Positions 13,013 through 21,302 of a DNA stretch of 21,302 bases are shown here, piece after piece. The position numbers and the translations under genes were made by a program. The notes beneath the pieces were generated by a model. That model was given only the letters and a program-made list of their open reading frames with translations, had not been told where the DNA came from and did not search any database. Positions within the stretch are counted from its first letter, which is position 1, and the number at the start of each line of letters is the position of its first letter. Source of the DNA: a virus; the IMG/VR virus record IMGVR_UViG_3300007960_000246, positions 1 to 21,302 of that record. One strand, given 5' to 3'.

Positions 13013-13912
13013 ATGAGCACCGACGTTACTTTGTTTAAGAATGGCATCCCTGATTACCTGCGCAACGAAGGGCTGGACGAAACGACGAAATCCCTTTTGT
13101 CTGGGGGTGGAGGTGGAGGTGGTAAGCGCATCTCGATCCGTGGCGGAGTATTCCGCATGGTAGTGGACGGTAAGGAGATTGCGGCGAACGAAGACCGGTC
13201 GATGAACATGGTCATCATAAACGCGGCACCGAAAACGTCCAGGGCGTATTACGCCAATACATATGACCCCAGCGTCACGAACGTAACCCCGGCGTGCTGG
13301 TCCCCGGACGGCGAGCGCCCGGATAAAAGTATTGCTAAGCCCCAGGGTATGACTTGCGCGCAATGCCCCCAGAACATCAAGGGGTCGGGGCAAGGCGAGA
13401 GCCGTGCATGTCGCTACTCGCGTCGGTTGGCGGTTGTGCTGGAGAACGATCTGGAAGGAGATATTTTCCAACTTACGCTACCTGCTACATCGCTATTCGG
13501 CAAAGGCGGCAACGGCAAGCTGCCGCTCAACGCCTACGTGCAGTTCCTCGCGGGCTTCAACGTCAACGTCACGGCAGTGGTGACCGAGATGCGGTTCGAC
13601 GTGAATAGCGCAACCCCTAAGCTCACGTTCAAGGCAGTGCGCCCGCTGACGGAGTCTGAGTATCGTGCTTGCGTAGATAAGGGACAAAGCCCGGAAGCCA
13701 AGTCCGCAGTGACTGTCTCGTATAGCGGGGGAGGAGTCACCGCCCCGCCTCTCGAACAGCTTTTTGATAAGCCGGTAGCGCAGGAGAGTGAGGACGAGCC
13801 CGCTGCAGAGGCAGTGGAAGAGCCAAAAAAGCGGGAGTCAAAAAAGCCGCAAGAGGAAGCGGCTCCCAAGAAAAACCTCAAGGACATCCTTGACCAATGG
13901 GATGACGAGTAA
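13013..13912 (+). CDS. Candidate ssDNA-binding protein
   Basis: A 299-residue protein with a Gly-rich stretch (SGGGGGGGK, 30-38), a core of about 40-230 with strand-like runs (MVVDGKEI, MVIINAAP, LAVVLEND), and a Glu/Lys-rich linker (240-285) ending in a short acidic tail LDQWDDE. Acidic tails of this type recruit partners in phage and bacterial SSBs. Four cysteines, C95, C115, C118 and C133, could bind zinc. The position between helicase, polymerase and primase genes suits an SSB. No direct proof of an OB fold is visible by eye. AAGGAG at 13001-13006 is six bases before ATG. Confidence 0.6.
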   Translation: MSTDVTLFKNGIPDYLRNEGLDETTKSLLSGGGGGGGKRISIRGGVFRMVVDGKEIAANEDRSMNMVIINAAPKTSRAYYANTYDPSVTNVTPACWSPDGERPDKSIAKPQGMTCAQCPQNIKGSGQGESRACRYSRRLAVVLENDLEGDIFQLTLPATSLFGKGGNGKLPLNAYVQFLAGFNVNVTAVVTEMRFDVNSATPKLTFKAVRPLTESEYRACVDKGQSPEAKSAVTVSYSGGGVTAPPLEQLFDKPVAQESEDEPAAEAVEEPKKRESKKPQEEAAPKKNLKDILDQWDDE

Positions 13913-13921
13913 TTGAGAGGT

Positions 13922-13950
13922 CTAGGCGCGGCGTATGCCGCGCCTAGTTT
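13922..13950 (+). terminator. Hairpin with short T tract: terminator or attenuator
   Basis: CTAGGCGCGGC (13922-13932) pairs perfectly with GCCGCGCCTAG (13937-13947), an 11-base-pair GC-rich stem with loop GTAT, followed by only TTT. It lies nine bases after the candidate SSB stop and eleven bases before the next start. The short T run suggests partial rather than full termination, giving lower expression of the downstream HTH and primase genes. Confidence 0.6.
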
Positions 13951-13961
13951 GGGAGATGAAT

Positions 13962-14240
13962 ATGGACCACGCAAATACGTCGTTCTCCGGTCAGATGCGC
14001 GCACGACGCTCCAACCCCGACAATGACGGTTTGGGCATAGAGCTAGGACACCTGTGTATTACGCACAACTATTCTGTCAAGGAGGTTGCAGAGCGTTTTG
14101 AAGTCACGCCCGCAACGATCTATAACTGGATGGCGGGCCGGTCACTTCCTAGCGGAGCGAGGCTGGCTAGGTTAAAGGAACTTGTTCAGCGGTTGAAGGA
14201 GTTATCCCAACCACATCTTGCTGATGACCAACTAGAGTAG
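13962..14240 (+). CDS. Helix-turn-helix DNA-binding protein
   Basis: A 92-residue protein with an HTH at about residues 38-60: SVKEVAERFEVTPATIYNWM, where the last helix would be the recognition helix. The C-terminal 25 residues are a Lys/Arg/Leu helix. ATG 13962 is chosen since GGGAG at 13951-13955 is six bases upstream; the ATG at 13935 lies in the hairpin loop and 13956 is too close. It ends two bases before the primase gene. It may regulate phage transcription or load replication proteins; Cro-like or transposase-type HTH cannot be told apart here. Confidence 0.75.
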   Translation: MDHANTSFSGQMRARRSNPDNDGLGIELGHLCITHNYSVKEVAERFEVTPATIYNWMAGRSLPSGARLARLKELVQRLKELSQPHLADDQLE

Positions 14241-14242
14241 CC

Positions 14243-17092
14243 ATGCTAACGCGAGAAGAGTTTATGGAGGTAGTACTACCTCCAAAGGGGCATTATTGCG
14301 TATTCGCGCTACAAGGTAAGCGGGTACATAGCCAGACATTTCACACCACCAAGCAGGAGGTTGATCTAGCAGTCGACGCCTTGGAAGAGAAAGGGCTGAA
14401 CTCCTTCATCGCTGTTGCCAGCTACCAGCGGACGGACAACCGTACCGTAGCGAATGTTGCCGAGATCAGATCTTTTTTTCTCGATCTGGATTGTGATGAT
14501 TCCGTCGATGACGACAAGCACTACCCAACTCAGGGCGAAGCAGTTGTCGCGCTGAAGCAGTTGGTGAAAGAGCTTAAGCTCCCTCGTCCGATAGTCGTGA
14601 ACTCAGGGCGCGGCATACACGCCTATTGGCCGTTAGTTTCAGCAGTACCCCGCGATCAGTGGAAGCCTGTCGCGGAAAAATTTAAGTCGGTTTGCCTTCT
14701 CAAGGGCATGAAGATCGACCCCGCCGTACCGGCAGATGCCGCGCGGGTATTGCGGGCCGTAGGCTCGTCGAACTTCAAAAACCCTCTTAACCCGCTGAAA
14801 GTCGAAGTTCTAAACAGTGCGGCGGCAACGGAATTCGATGTCTTCAAGGGACTTTTGGGCGTTACTGAGTCTATTGCAGACCAGACCTTTCGAGCACCCT
14901 TAGACGATACAACAAAGAGTCTTCTGGCTAACAAGCCTTCTAACTTCCGGGACATACTAAAAAAGAGCTTGGCGGGGGATGGGTGCAATCAACTTCTGTT
15001 GGCAGTAACGGATCAGGAGAATACCAGCGAACCGCTGTGGCGGGCGGCGTTATCGATTGCACAGCACTGCAAGGACCGGGACAAGGCGATCCACGCTATC
15101 TCCAATAAGCACCCGCAGTACTCCGCATCTGAGACAGAGGAAAAAGCATCCCGCATCCAAGGCCCGTACAGGTGCGACACGTTCTGGAAAAACAACCCGA
15201 GCGGGTGTGATGGGTGCAAGCACCGGGGTGTGATTGTATCGCCCATTGTTTTAGGCAAGGGACTCGCGGAAGCCGCAGCGCCAGAAGACAACATCGTCCA
15301 AGACGCCGTAGAGCCGACCAAGACGTATGAGATCCCTGAGTATCCTTGGCCTTACTTTCGCGGCAAAAACGGAGGGATCTATTGCCGTAGTAAAAACAAG
15401 GAAGGCGAGGCGGAAGATGTGTTGGTGTATGAGAACGATTTCTACCTCGTCAACACGGTCGACGACCCAGTGTGCGGCATGTCCGCGCTATTCAGGGTTC
15501 ACTTACCACAGGACGGTATGCGGGAGTTCATGGTGCCCATGCAGGACATGGTAGGACAGGACACCTTCGCTAAACGACTTGCTAAAGAAGGTATCAGTGC
15601 GCTTAAGAAACAGATGGAGGCTTTAACTGTGTACTCTAGTCGGGCAATCAAAACCTTTCAGAACCGATCAAAAGCGAGAAAATCGCGGCTACAGTTTGGT
15701 TGGGCGGACAACTACTCGGCATTCATCATAGGTGATCGCTGCATCACGGCAACCGAAATCAGTTACAGCCCGCCGTCTTCCGTGACGATTGAACTTGTGA
15801 AGTTTTTTCGGCAAGAAGGTACGTTGGAGAAGTGGAAAGAAGCGGTGTCGCACTACAACCGCCCCGGTATGGAACTGCATCTGTTCACGTTATTCGGTGG
15901 GTTTGCTTCACCGCTTTCCCCCTTCGCCAAAAAGAAGGGGAGCGTTCTGAGTCTCGTAAGCGAACAGGCTGGCACGGGTAAGACTACGATGCTCAAGGCA
16001 ATCAACAGTGTTTTTGGGCACCCGGAAGAATTGATCCTGATCCGAAACGATACGCCAAAGTCCCGTATAAACCGTATCGGCACGATGCAGAACATCTCGC
16101 CCACGATTGACGAAATCACAAACGAGACCCCGGAGCATATGTCGGAGTTTCTCTATCAATATCTGCATGGGCGAGGTGGCAACCGTCTGCAAGGCAGCAA
16201 CAACATCGAGCGGTTGAATACGACGACATGGAGGTCTAATTGCTACGTGACGGCTAATTCCTTCATCGAAGAAAAGCTATACACCAAGAAGCGTACCCCA
16301 GATGGAGAGATGTCGCGGTTCCTAGAGTTTGAGTGGTGCCAAGGTAACGATTACACAAAGACCGAGTCCGATGCGATTTTCGGGCTGCTGGATTCCAATT
16401 ACGGGTGGGCGGGGGATATCTACATACAGTACATCATCCGGAACCTACGCACCGTGCAGGATACGCTGGACCGTATGGGGCTCATCATTGACACCAAAGC
16501 AAACCTCGGGAATCGGGAGCGATTCTGGTCTTCGCTAGTCGCCACTCATCTTACCGGGGGGCTCATGGCGCGGCAGGCGGGGGTATTGGATTTTACGGAC
16601 GACGATTTCACTCGTGTCGTGGACTGGATCGTTAAGGAGTTGATCGACCGGTGTGCTACTGCTGCGAAGGCGGTTAAAAACAGCCACACGACGATCTTGG
16701 GCGCGTTCATCAATGACCACGTCAACGATACGCTTATCATTAACAGCACGACAACCCGCAAGGTACCGGGCCTTGAGGCTCCGATCCGTGAACCGCGCCA
16801 GAAACTACACATTCGGTTTGAGCCGGATACGCGGATGATTTATGTACGGCGCAGTGTATTCAGGAAGTATTGTTCTGAGAGCCAGACAAGCTACGCACAA
16901 ACCCTGAAACATTTGAAGGCGGAGAAAAAATTCATCGGGGAGCGTAAGATGCGGCTAGGCAAAGGGATGGCTTTTTCTCAACCAGAAGATGTGCTAGTAT
17001 TCGATGACTCAGACGCGCAACTCTTCAAGGACACCCCCGTCGGCGCTGCACACGCACGGGATACCGATCACGATTCTTTGGGGGAAGCTTAA
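14243..17092 (+). CDS. Primase-polymerase/helicase fusion (AEP plus DUF927-like ATPase)
   Basis: A 949-residue protein. The N-terminal part shows the archaeo-eukaryotic primase motifs: FFLDLDCD (D81, D83), NSGRGIH (120-126, His126) and RVLRAVGSSNFKN (motif III). A Cys cluster (YRCDTFW, then CDGCKHRG, about residues 309-328) may bind metal. The C-terminal half carries a P-loop EQAGTGKTTM (574-583, K580) and a Walker B-like TIDEIT (D623, E624), the DUF927-like helicase type found in phage and plasmid primase-helicases. It would synthesise primers and unwind DNA ahead of the family A polymerase. No SD is evident; it starts two bases after the HTH gene, so translation is probably coupled. Confidence 0.9.
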   Translation: MLTREEFMEVVLPPKGHYCVFALQGKRVHSQTFHTTKQEVDLAVDALEEKGLNSFIAVASYQRTDNRTVANVAEIRSFFLDLDCDDSVDDDKHYPTQGEAVVALKQLVKELKLPRPIVVNSGRGIHAYWPLVSAVPRDQWKPVAEKFKSVCLLKGMKIDPAVPADAARVLRAVGSSNFKNPLNPLKVEVLNSAAATEFDVFKGLLGVTESIADQTFRAPLDDTTKSLLANKPSNFRDILKKSLAGDGCNQLLLAVTDQENTSEPLWRAALSIAQHCKDRDKAIHAISNKHPQYSASETEEKASRIQGPYRCDTFWKNNPSGCDGCKHRGVIVSPIVLGKGLAEAAAPEDNIVQDAVEPTKTYEIPEYPWPYFRGKNGGIYCRSKNKEGEAEDVLVYENDFYLVNTVDDPVCGMSALFRVHLPQDGMREFMVPMQDMVGQDTFAKRLAKEGISALKKQMEALTVYSSRAIKTFQNRSKARKSRLQFGWADNYSAFIIGDRCITATEISYSPPSSVTIELVKFFRQEGTLEKWKEAVSHYNRPGMELHLFTLFGGFASPLSPFAKKKGSVLSLVSEQAGTGKTTMLKAINSVFGHPEELILIRNDTPKSRINRIGTMQNISPTIDEITNETPEHMSEFLYQYLHGRGGNRLQGSNNIERLNTTTWRSNCYVTANSFIEEKLYTKKRTPDGEMSRFLEFEWCQGNDYTKTESDAIFGLLDSNYGWAGDIYIQYIIRNLRTVQDTLDRMGLIIDTKANLGNRERFWSSLVATHLTGGLMARQAGVLDFTDDDFTRVVDWIVKELIDRCATAAKAVKNSHTTILGAFINDHVNDTLIINSTTTRKVPGLEAPIREPRQKLHIRFEPDTRMIYVRRSVFRKYCSESQTSYAQTLKHLKAEKKFIGERKMRLGKGMAFSQPEDVLVFDDSDAQLFKDTPVGAAHARDTDHDSLGEA

Positions 17093-17099
17093 GGTCGGA

Positions 17100-17243
17100 A
17101 TGACCTTTTTCGTCCCCGGTGTTGACCAAGCGTGGCTGTCTAGCGAGCTTCGCAAAGAAGCTTCCCGTCTCGGTTTGGGAGTGATCGTCCGAGCCGTTGC
17201 AGAGCGAGGGATTCTTGGTGTGCGTGTATGGAGAACCCATTAA
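17100..17243 (+). CDS. 47-residue hypothetical protein
   Basis: A short peptide starting at ATG 17100, eight bases after the primase stop, with AAGG at 17091-17094 five bases upstream. The sequence is regular and protein-like: FFVPGVDQAWLSSELRKEA helix, then VIVRAVAERGILGVRVW with a strand-turn-strand feel and a final HTH- or dsRBD-like character. It is the last + strand gene before the terminator. No family is recognised. Confidence 0.65.
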   Translation: MTFFVPGVDQAWLSSELRKEASRLGLGVIVRAVAERGILGVRVWRTH

Positions 17244-17266
17244 GCGTCGACCCCTCGCCCTTCTAC

Positions 17267-17290
17267 CCCCGGCGCAATGCCGGGGTTTTT
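17267..17290 (+). terminator. Rho-independent terminator
   Basis: CCCCGGC (17267-17273) and GCCGGGG (17279-17285) form a perfect seven-base-pair stem with loop GCAAT, followed by TTTTT (17286-17290). It ends the + strand replication transcript. On the opposite strand the stem has no T tract, so it should not terminate the converging gene efficiently. Confidence 0.9.
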
Positions 17291-17294
17291 ACGT

Positions 17295-20200
17295 CTACAT
17301 CCCCGCGAACTTGCGAAGCTGTGGCAGGCTAGCCCGGGCAAACATTTCTACTTCCTGTTTTTCCAATTCCGCAATCTGCGCTCGCTTTTCCTCAGCAGAT
17401 ACACCGGAGGAAAGCACCGCTTGCCGTGCCTTGCGGAACATCGCGATCCATTTATCCATCTTGCCAGTGAACCCCAACTCCGCCAGCGCGTAGAGTTCTT
17501 TGTTCTCTTCCAAGTAGTCCTGCAGCTTGTCGGGAGTTTTCCGCATTATGTCGTTGACCGTGCGGTTCACCGTATCGATTTTATCCCGCAGATCGTAATA
17601 GTCTTGACGCAGCCCCGACCCCTCACGACCGCTGAAGAAAGCACGCAGTTGGGGGTTGTCGCTCAGGCGAGACTCCGGTACTTCGACCTTGGAAGCAGAT
17701 CCGTACAAGGCGCTACCGTAGTGCAGCAACGTACCGCCGAACATCCCGAGCGTACCTCGGATGAAGTAGTCGAGCTTGATGGGGGAAATATTCGTCGCCG
17801 CTCCGATTGCCTTAGCCAACTCCGACGTCGTTTCCGTGTACTGCCGGAACGATTCTAGGCTTTCCTGCCCTTTACCAACGATGGGGCGACCCGAGAAGAA
17901 CGAGTAGTTGACGAACAGTTCAAGAATCGGCTTCGCCGCTTGAGGGATTGGTGCGGAAGGAGCCACGGCGTTTACAACCCCATCCCGCATTGCACGAAGC
18001 AGTTTGCGGTTGTCCATCTCGGTCGCCGTGCCTTCGGTCGCGAGGTAGTTGTAGAAAAGTTCAGGCAACCCCTTAGCCAGCAACCCGGCAGCATCCATAG
18101 GCACCGGGATCTTGAGGTTCTGTCCGATATCTACCCCCGTCAACTCCTTCATCTTTTCCCGACTACCGGGCAGCAACCAGCCCCGCATCTGCTCATTAGG
18201 CGACATCCGTTGGTATTCTTCGTCATCGGAAACGAACATCGCATACAGAAGGGAGAAGGCTCCTACCTTAGCAGCGAGAGAATAGAACTGCCGTAGCGCC
18301 GTTTGCCGATCTTTCGCAGTGATACCTTCCTTCGTCATGGCGCGATACGTGACGTTCATACCTTGCACATAGGCGTTAAAGAAGGGGATGCTTTGCCGCA
18401 GGATAAACGAAAGTTTGCTCGCCCCTCGGTTCTGAAAGTTGATGATCTCAATGGCGCGGAACAACGCAAGGGCCTCGTCGCCGTTCGTCTCTTTCATCGT
18501 TTGCTCATACACGGCTTTCCGTTGCGCCATATCTGACGCATGGGAAAGCTGGTCCAACTTCCCTACAAGGTAGTTAATTCCTTTGCGAACCCCGGGGTTC
18601 ATCGGCGCAAGCTGCGCGGCGGCGCGGCTCTTCTCCCCAAACTTCCCGGAGAAGATGTAATCAACCTGACCCTGCAGTCCGTATTTGTTCAGTTCTTGGG
18701 TAACAGGGTCTTCGCGTAGGGCACCGACAAAGTTCCCAAGTACCGACGCCCCTACACGATAGGGGTTGTTGACCCCGCTATACAACAGCACACGTTGGGA
18801 GTCTTGGAAAAGCTGGTTAACAGTAAACCCCGGCATCAGTGTCGTGCCTTTGCGCACGAGTTGGGTTGCTTTGCTGAGAGCTTCTAGTATGGGGGTGGTC
18901 TCTTCAATGATCGGCATAAACGCGGTCGCTGCGAGCGGGTCGTCCAGTTCGTAGAACGTCTCCTTCCCGTTCTTGTAGACCTTAATGACTTTGTTCTTGT
19001 CCACCCCCGGGGCTGTCGCGGAACCGACTTGTTTGCCGTTGAACGCAGCAGAGCCCAGTACATCCGCAACCTTGACGGCTGCATGGTTCTTGATCGCGCT
19101 CGTGGAGAGCCAGAAGGCGAGGCTCTGCATATTCTGAAACACCGATCCAATCGGACGCTGATCTATATCTCCACCCAGAAGCTCCTTTACCCGCCCCGTG
19201 GCTTGCAGGGTGGAGGAGAAGAACGCTTTCGCGGAGGACTTCGTTTCGTACCCGTGGTTTGCGTCGTCCAATATCCGGTGCCATGGCACGTAGTCAGCAG
19301 CTTGCTTCCACTCCGCAACATCCTGTGCACTGAACCTACCCGCCGCGAGGTTTGCGTCAAGCAGCGCGTTCTTGTATTCCGTCCAAGCGTCGAGAGCAGC
19401 GCGCAACTGCGGGCCGTACAGGCGTTTTGCTTCCCGAGCGGCGTCGAAGGTGGTCCTCGGAATTTTGTACATCGCTTTTTGTGCCGCAGATAGACTGTTA
19501 AACCGCTCCACGATAGTGTAGTTGTCGAACATTGCATTGGCTGCGGCGAACCGTTGCTCAATGGTTCCGGATTGAAGGGAGTTTGCAATCCCCATAAGAG
19601 AGTCAAGTACCTCTTTCATGGACGTGCCTTGCGTGACCTTGAACGTCTGAATGCCGCGCCCCCCGCCAAGCGTCTGAAGCCGTATCGGCCCAGCCATGAG
19701 AGACGTGGCTGCGATATCCCCCGCACGAGAGGCAAATGCCATATGAAAGACAGACTCCCATTGCCCCGCTTCAGAAAGAATTCGCTTCGCTACATACATG
19801 TTGTCGACAACGCTGACCGCGAACTTCTTGGCGAAGTTCTTAAACGCGTTAAGGTCAGTGAAGGTTTTAAGCAGCCGTTCCATGAACGGGCGGTCGCCAT
19901 CGCGGGTAACCTGCTCAATACGTTGCTGGTTAAGCCGGTCAAGATTGGGATCGCCGGTGGAGGCAACTTGCGCCCGAACCTCTTGAACCTGTAGTGCAGT
20001 ACCGGCACGCCCAGCGAGTGTTGCAAGTTCTTTCGGAGAGACATCAAGGAGCTTATCCCCAACCCGCAACACTTCAGCAAGAGCGGTATCCGCACGGGCA
20101 GGCAAACCAAGAAAGTTACGAATAGCCTCAACAAACCGCGTCCACAGGGACTTACCCTTGTACGGTATCGTCTCCAACCACTGCTGCATATCCCGGTTTG

Positions 20201-21302
20201 TTAGCGCCCAAGTCAATACCTCGTCCACGTCTTCTAGTGCGTTTACCCTTCTCTCAAAAACCCGCCGTTCAAAGGGGGTAAGGCTCGACTTGTCGGCGTC
20301 AACACGAGCATTGTAATGGCGTATGATAGCCTTAGTAACCGCGTAAAGATCCCGCACGTCTTGTGCTAGAGGGCTATTTTCGGACACCCTCCAACTCCCC
20401 AGCCGAGTTGCCGACAGCGTGGCAACATGGACCAACTCATGAAGAAGGGTTTCATACGAAGTCCCAACTCTTCCAGTGCGATCCGCTCCGTTGAGCCAAA
20501 TAGTCTTGGTTCCGACGCCCTTGGTGTAATTGGACGCTACAATCCCTCGCGCTCGGTTAAGCTCTAGGGGCTCTAGAGGCCCCCAATCCCCCCCGTGCGC
20601 GATCTTCAAATCGAACTTCAGCCCCGCCTCTTGCAGCCCCTCAAGCTGCGCAGCTACACGCGACGCAATTAGACGGTAGTCAGCATCGGGGGCGTTTTTT
20701 GCAAGCCATCGCGCAGCTTGAATCGGATCCTTGCCTTCTATCGCGGATTGAACGGTGCGAGCCTCCGTCGGGGAGGGATCCCCAAACTTTTTAGCCACAT
20801 CCTCTTCGGCTTTTTTATCCTTCTGGTACTTGGCTACTCTGGCCCTGAATATCTTTTCAGCTTCCCGAACAAGCTCGGGCTCACGAATACCGTAGTCAGT
20901 CAGCGTGTCCTGAACATTGACGAAATAATCTTCTACATCCGCATTCTGGTCGACCGCCGCATCTGCGTTTGATACAGCAATATTTTTGGTTTGTACGGCT
21001 TTTTCAACATACTGGTCATAAAGACGTTCCGCTTCCCGTATCGCGGAGTCGGGTATTTCAATAGTCCGCAGAAGGTTAGCTACGTCTTTCCGGTACGCTT
21101 GAATTGGGTCTGGGTCGAGTCGCGCAACTTCGGGGCGGCCGTCTGGGCCGAAGACTGCGTCGTAAGCATTGCTATGCGCTAAAGCCCGCAGTTCAGCTTG
21201 TACTTCTAGTGCAACGGGCTGCAGTTCCTCTCTTGCAGGGCGCCCCTCAGTAACTCCGCGAGATACATCCACGTCGGGCCGTCCAGTTGCTGCAGGACGG
21301 GG
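17295..21302 (-). CDS. Giant polyvalent phage protein with zincin-like HELVH motif (N-terminus cut)
   Basis: On the - strand the frame is open to the window edge, so the true start is outside; the first in-window start candidate is GTG at 21270-21272, giving 1,325 residues. Numbered from there, residues 276-286 (LLHELVHVATL) hold an HExxH zincin motif after a TIWLNG strand. LTWALTNRDMQQWLET, then SLWTRFVEAIRNFLGLP follow at about 355-395. The C-terminal half (TLMPGFTVNQLFQDSQRVLL; RQSIPFFNAYVQGMNVTYRA; AFSLLYAMFV) resembles the large polyvalent protein-associated LPD38-type region. Such proteins are packaged or injected with phage DNA. Opposite orientation to replication genes suggests a late or virion gene. 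Whether HELVH is active is unknown. Confidence 0.8.
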   Translation of the reverse strand, partial: PRPAATGRPDVDVSRGVTEGRPAREELQPVALEVQAELRALAHSNAYDAVFGPDGRPEVARLDPDPIQAYRKDVANLLRTIEIPDSAIREAERLYDQYVEKAVQTKNIAVSNADAAVDQNADVEDYFVNVQDTLTDYGIREPELVREAEKIFRARVAKYQKDKKAEEDVAKKFGDPSPTEARTVQSAIEGKDPIQAARWLAKNAPDADYRLIASRVAAQLEGLQEAGLKFDLKIAHGGDWGPLEPLELNRARGIVASNYTKGVGTKTIWLNGADRTGRVGTSYETLLHELVHVATLSATRLGSWRVSENSPLAQDVRDLYAVTKAIIRHYNARVDADKSSLTPFERRVFERRVNALEDVDEVLTWALTNRDMQQWLETIPYKGKSLWTRFVEAIRNFLGLPARADTALAEVLRVGDKLLDVSPKELATLAGRAGTALQVQEVRAQVASTGDPNLDRLNQQRIEQVTRDGDRPFMERLLKTFTDLNAFKNFAKKFAVSVVDNMYVAKRILSEAGQWESVFHMAFASRAGDIAATSLMAGPIRLQTLGGGRGIQTFKVTQGTSMKEVLDSLMGIANSLQSGTIEQRFAAANAMFDNYTIVERFNSLSAAQKAMYKIPRTTFDAAREAKRLYGPQLRAALDAWTEYKNALLDANLAAGRFSAQDVAEWKQAADYVPWHRILDDANHGYETKSSAKAFFSSTLQATGRVKELLGGDIDQRPIGSVFQNMQSLAFWLSTSAIKNHAAVKVADVLGSAAFNGKQVGSATAPGVDKNKVIKVYKNGKETFYELDDPLAATAFMPIIEETTPILEALSKATQLVRKGTTLMPGFTVNQLFQDSQRVLLYSGVNNPYRVGASVLGNFVGALREDPVTQELNKYGLQGQVDYIFSGKFGEKSRAAAQLAPMNPGVRKGINYLVGKLDQLSHASDMAQRKAVYEQTMKETNGDEALALFRAIEIINFQNRGASKLSFILRQSIPFFNAYVQGMNVTYRAMTKEGITAKDRQTALRQFYSLAAKVGAFSLLYAMFVSDDEEYQRMSPNEQMRGWLLPGSREKMKELTGVDIGQNLKIPVPMDAAGLLAKGLPELFYNYLATEGTATEMDNRKLLRAMRDGVVNAVAPSAPIPQAAKPILELFVNYSFFSGRPIVGKGQESLESFRQYTETTSELAKAIGAATNISPIKLDYFIRGTLGMFGGTLLHYGSALYGSASKVEVPESRLSDNPQLRAFFSGREGSGLRQDYYDLRDKIDTVNRTVNDIMRKTPDKLQDYLEENKELYALAELGFTGKMDKWIAMFRKARQAVLSSGVSAEEKRAQIAELEKQEVEMFARASLPQLRKFAGM

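Noticed and set aside
13935-13961. Earlier start for the HTH gene at ATG 13935 or 13956
   Set aside because: ATG 13935 lies in the loop of the hairpin and has no SD; 13956 directly abuts the GGGAG. ATG 13962 has correct spacing.
17267-17290. Bidirectional terminator
   Set aside because: Only the + strand has a T tract after the stem; the - strand reading has none.
17277-17858. 193-residue + strand frame over the giant protein gene
   Set aside because: It is antisense to the polyvalent protein frame, which is far longer and shows conserved motifs; the + frame shows no family features and begins in the terminator.
1-21302. Diversity-generating retroelement or CRISPR-Cas locus suggested by the repeat and the Cas4-like nuclease
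   Set aside because: No reverse transcriptase, template/variable repeat pair, array or other cas gene was found.

Overview
This window looks like part of a tailed double-stranded DNA bacteriophage genome (free phage, prophage or metagenomic contig) with a bacterial, probably proteobacterial, host. The reasons are tightly packed genes with overlapping stop and start codons, clear Shine-Dalgarno (SD) sites, a complete phage replication module, many very small genes, and a giant polyvalent virion-type protein on the opposite strand. No tRNA, rRNA, CRISPR array, insertion sequence, integrase or terminase was seen. The host cannot be named from this sequence.

Layout on the + strand. 1-216: tail end of a gene built from (Asn/Asp/Tyr)-Gly dipeptides encoded by a hexanucleotide repeat. 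233-3610: a MoxR-type AAA+ ATPase, a VWA protein with an HExxH motif, a small unknown protein and a 283-residue unknown protein, probably one co-translated set. 3613-7334: a run of small genes (VRR-NUC nuclease, DUF3310, two short membrane peptides, zinc ribbons, a winged-helix-like protein, a DHH phosphoesterase, a HicA-like protein). 7246-14240: family A DNA polymerase interrupted by an intein, a RecB/Cas4-like nuclease, an HNH nuclease, a SNF2-type helicase, a coiled-coil protein, a candidate ssDNA-binding protein and an HTH regulator. 14243-17092: primase-polymerase/helicase fusion, then a 47-residue protein and a rho-independent terminator at 17267-17290. On the - strand, converging on that terminator, is a protein of more than 1,330 residues (17295 to the window edge) with a zincin-like HELVH motif and features of large polyvalent phage proteins.

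How the genes fit together. PrimPol-helicase, polymerase, SNF2 helicase, candidate SSB, Cas4-like nuclease, VRR-NUC and HNH form a plausible self-contained replication and recombination set. The MoxR/VWA set resembles AAA+ plus VWA chaperone pairs; its target in phages is unknown. The NrdR-like ribbon, DHH and DUF3310 proteins point to nucleotide or RNA metabolism.

The most striking feature is at 8851-9744. An intein with splicing blocks in the polymerase frame contains a complete HNH-type homing-endonuclease-like gene (9038-9709) read in the +1 frame, with its own SD site and start codon. That SD site is also the two codons after the conserved block B histidine of the intein. One stretch of DNA thus appears to encode the interior of a self-splicing protein and a separate mobility enzyme.
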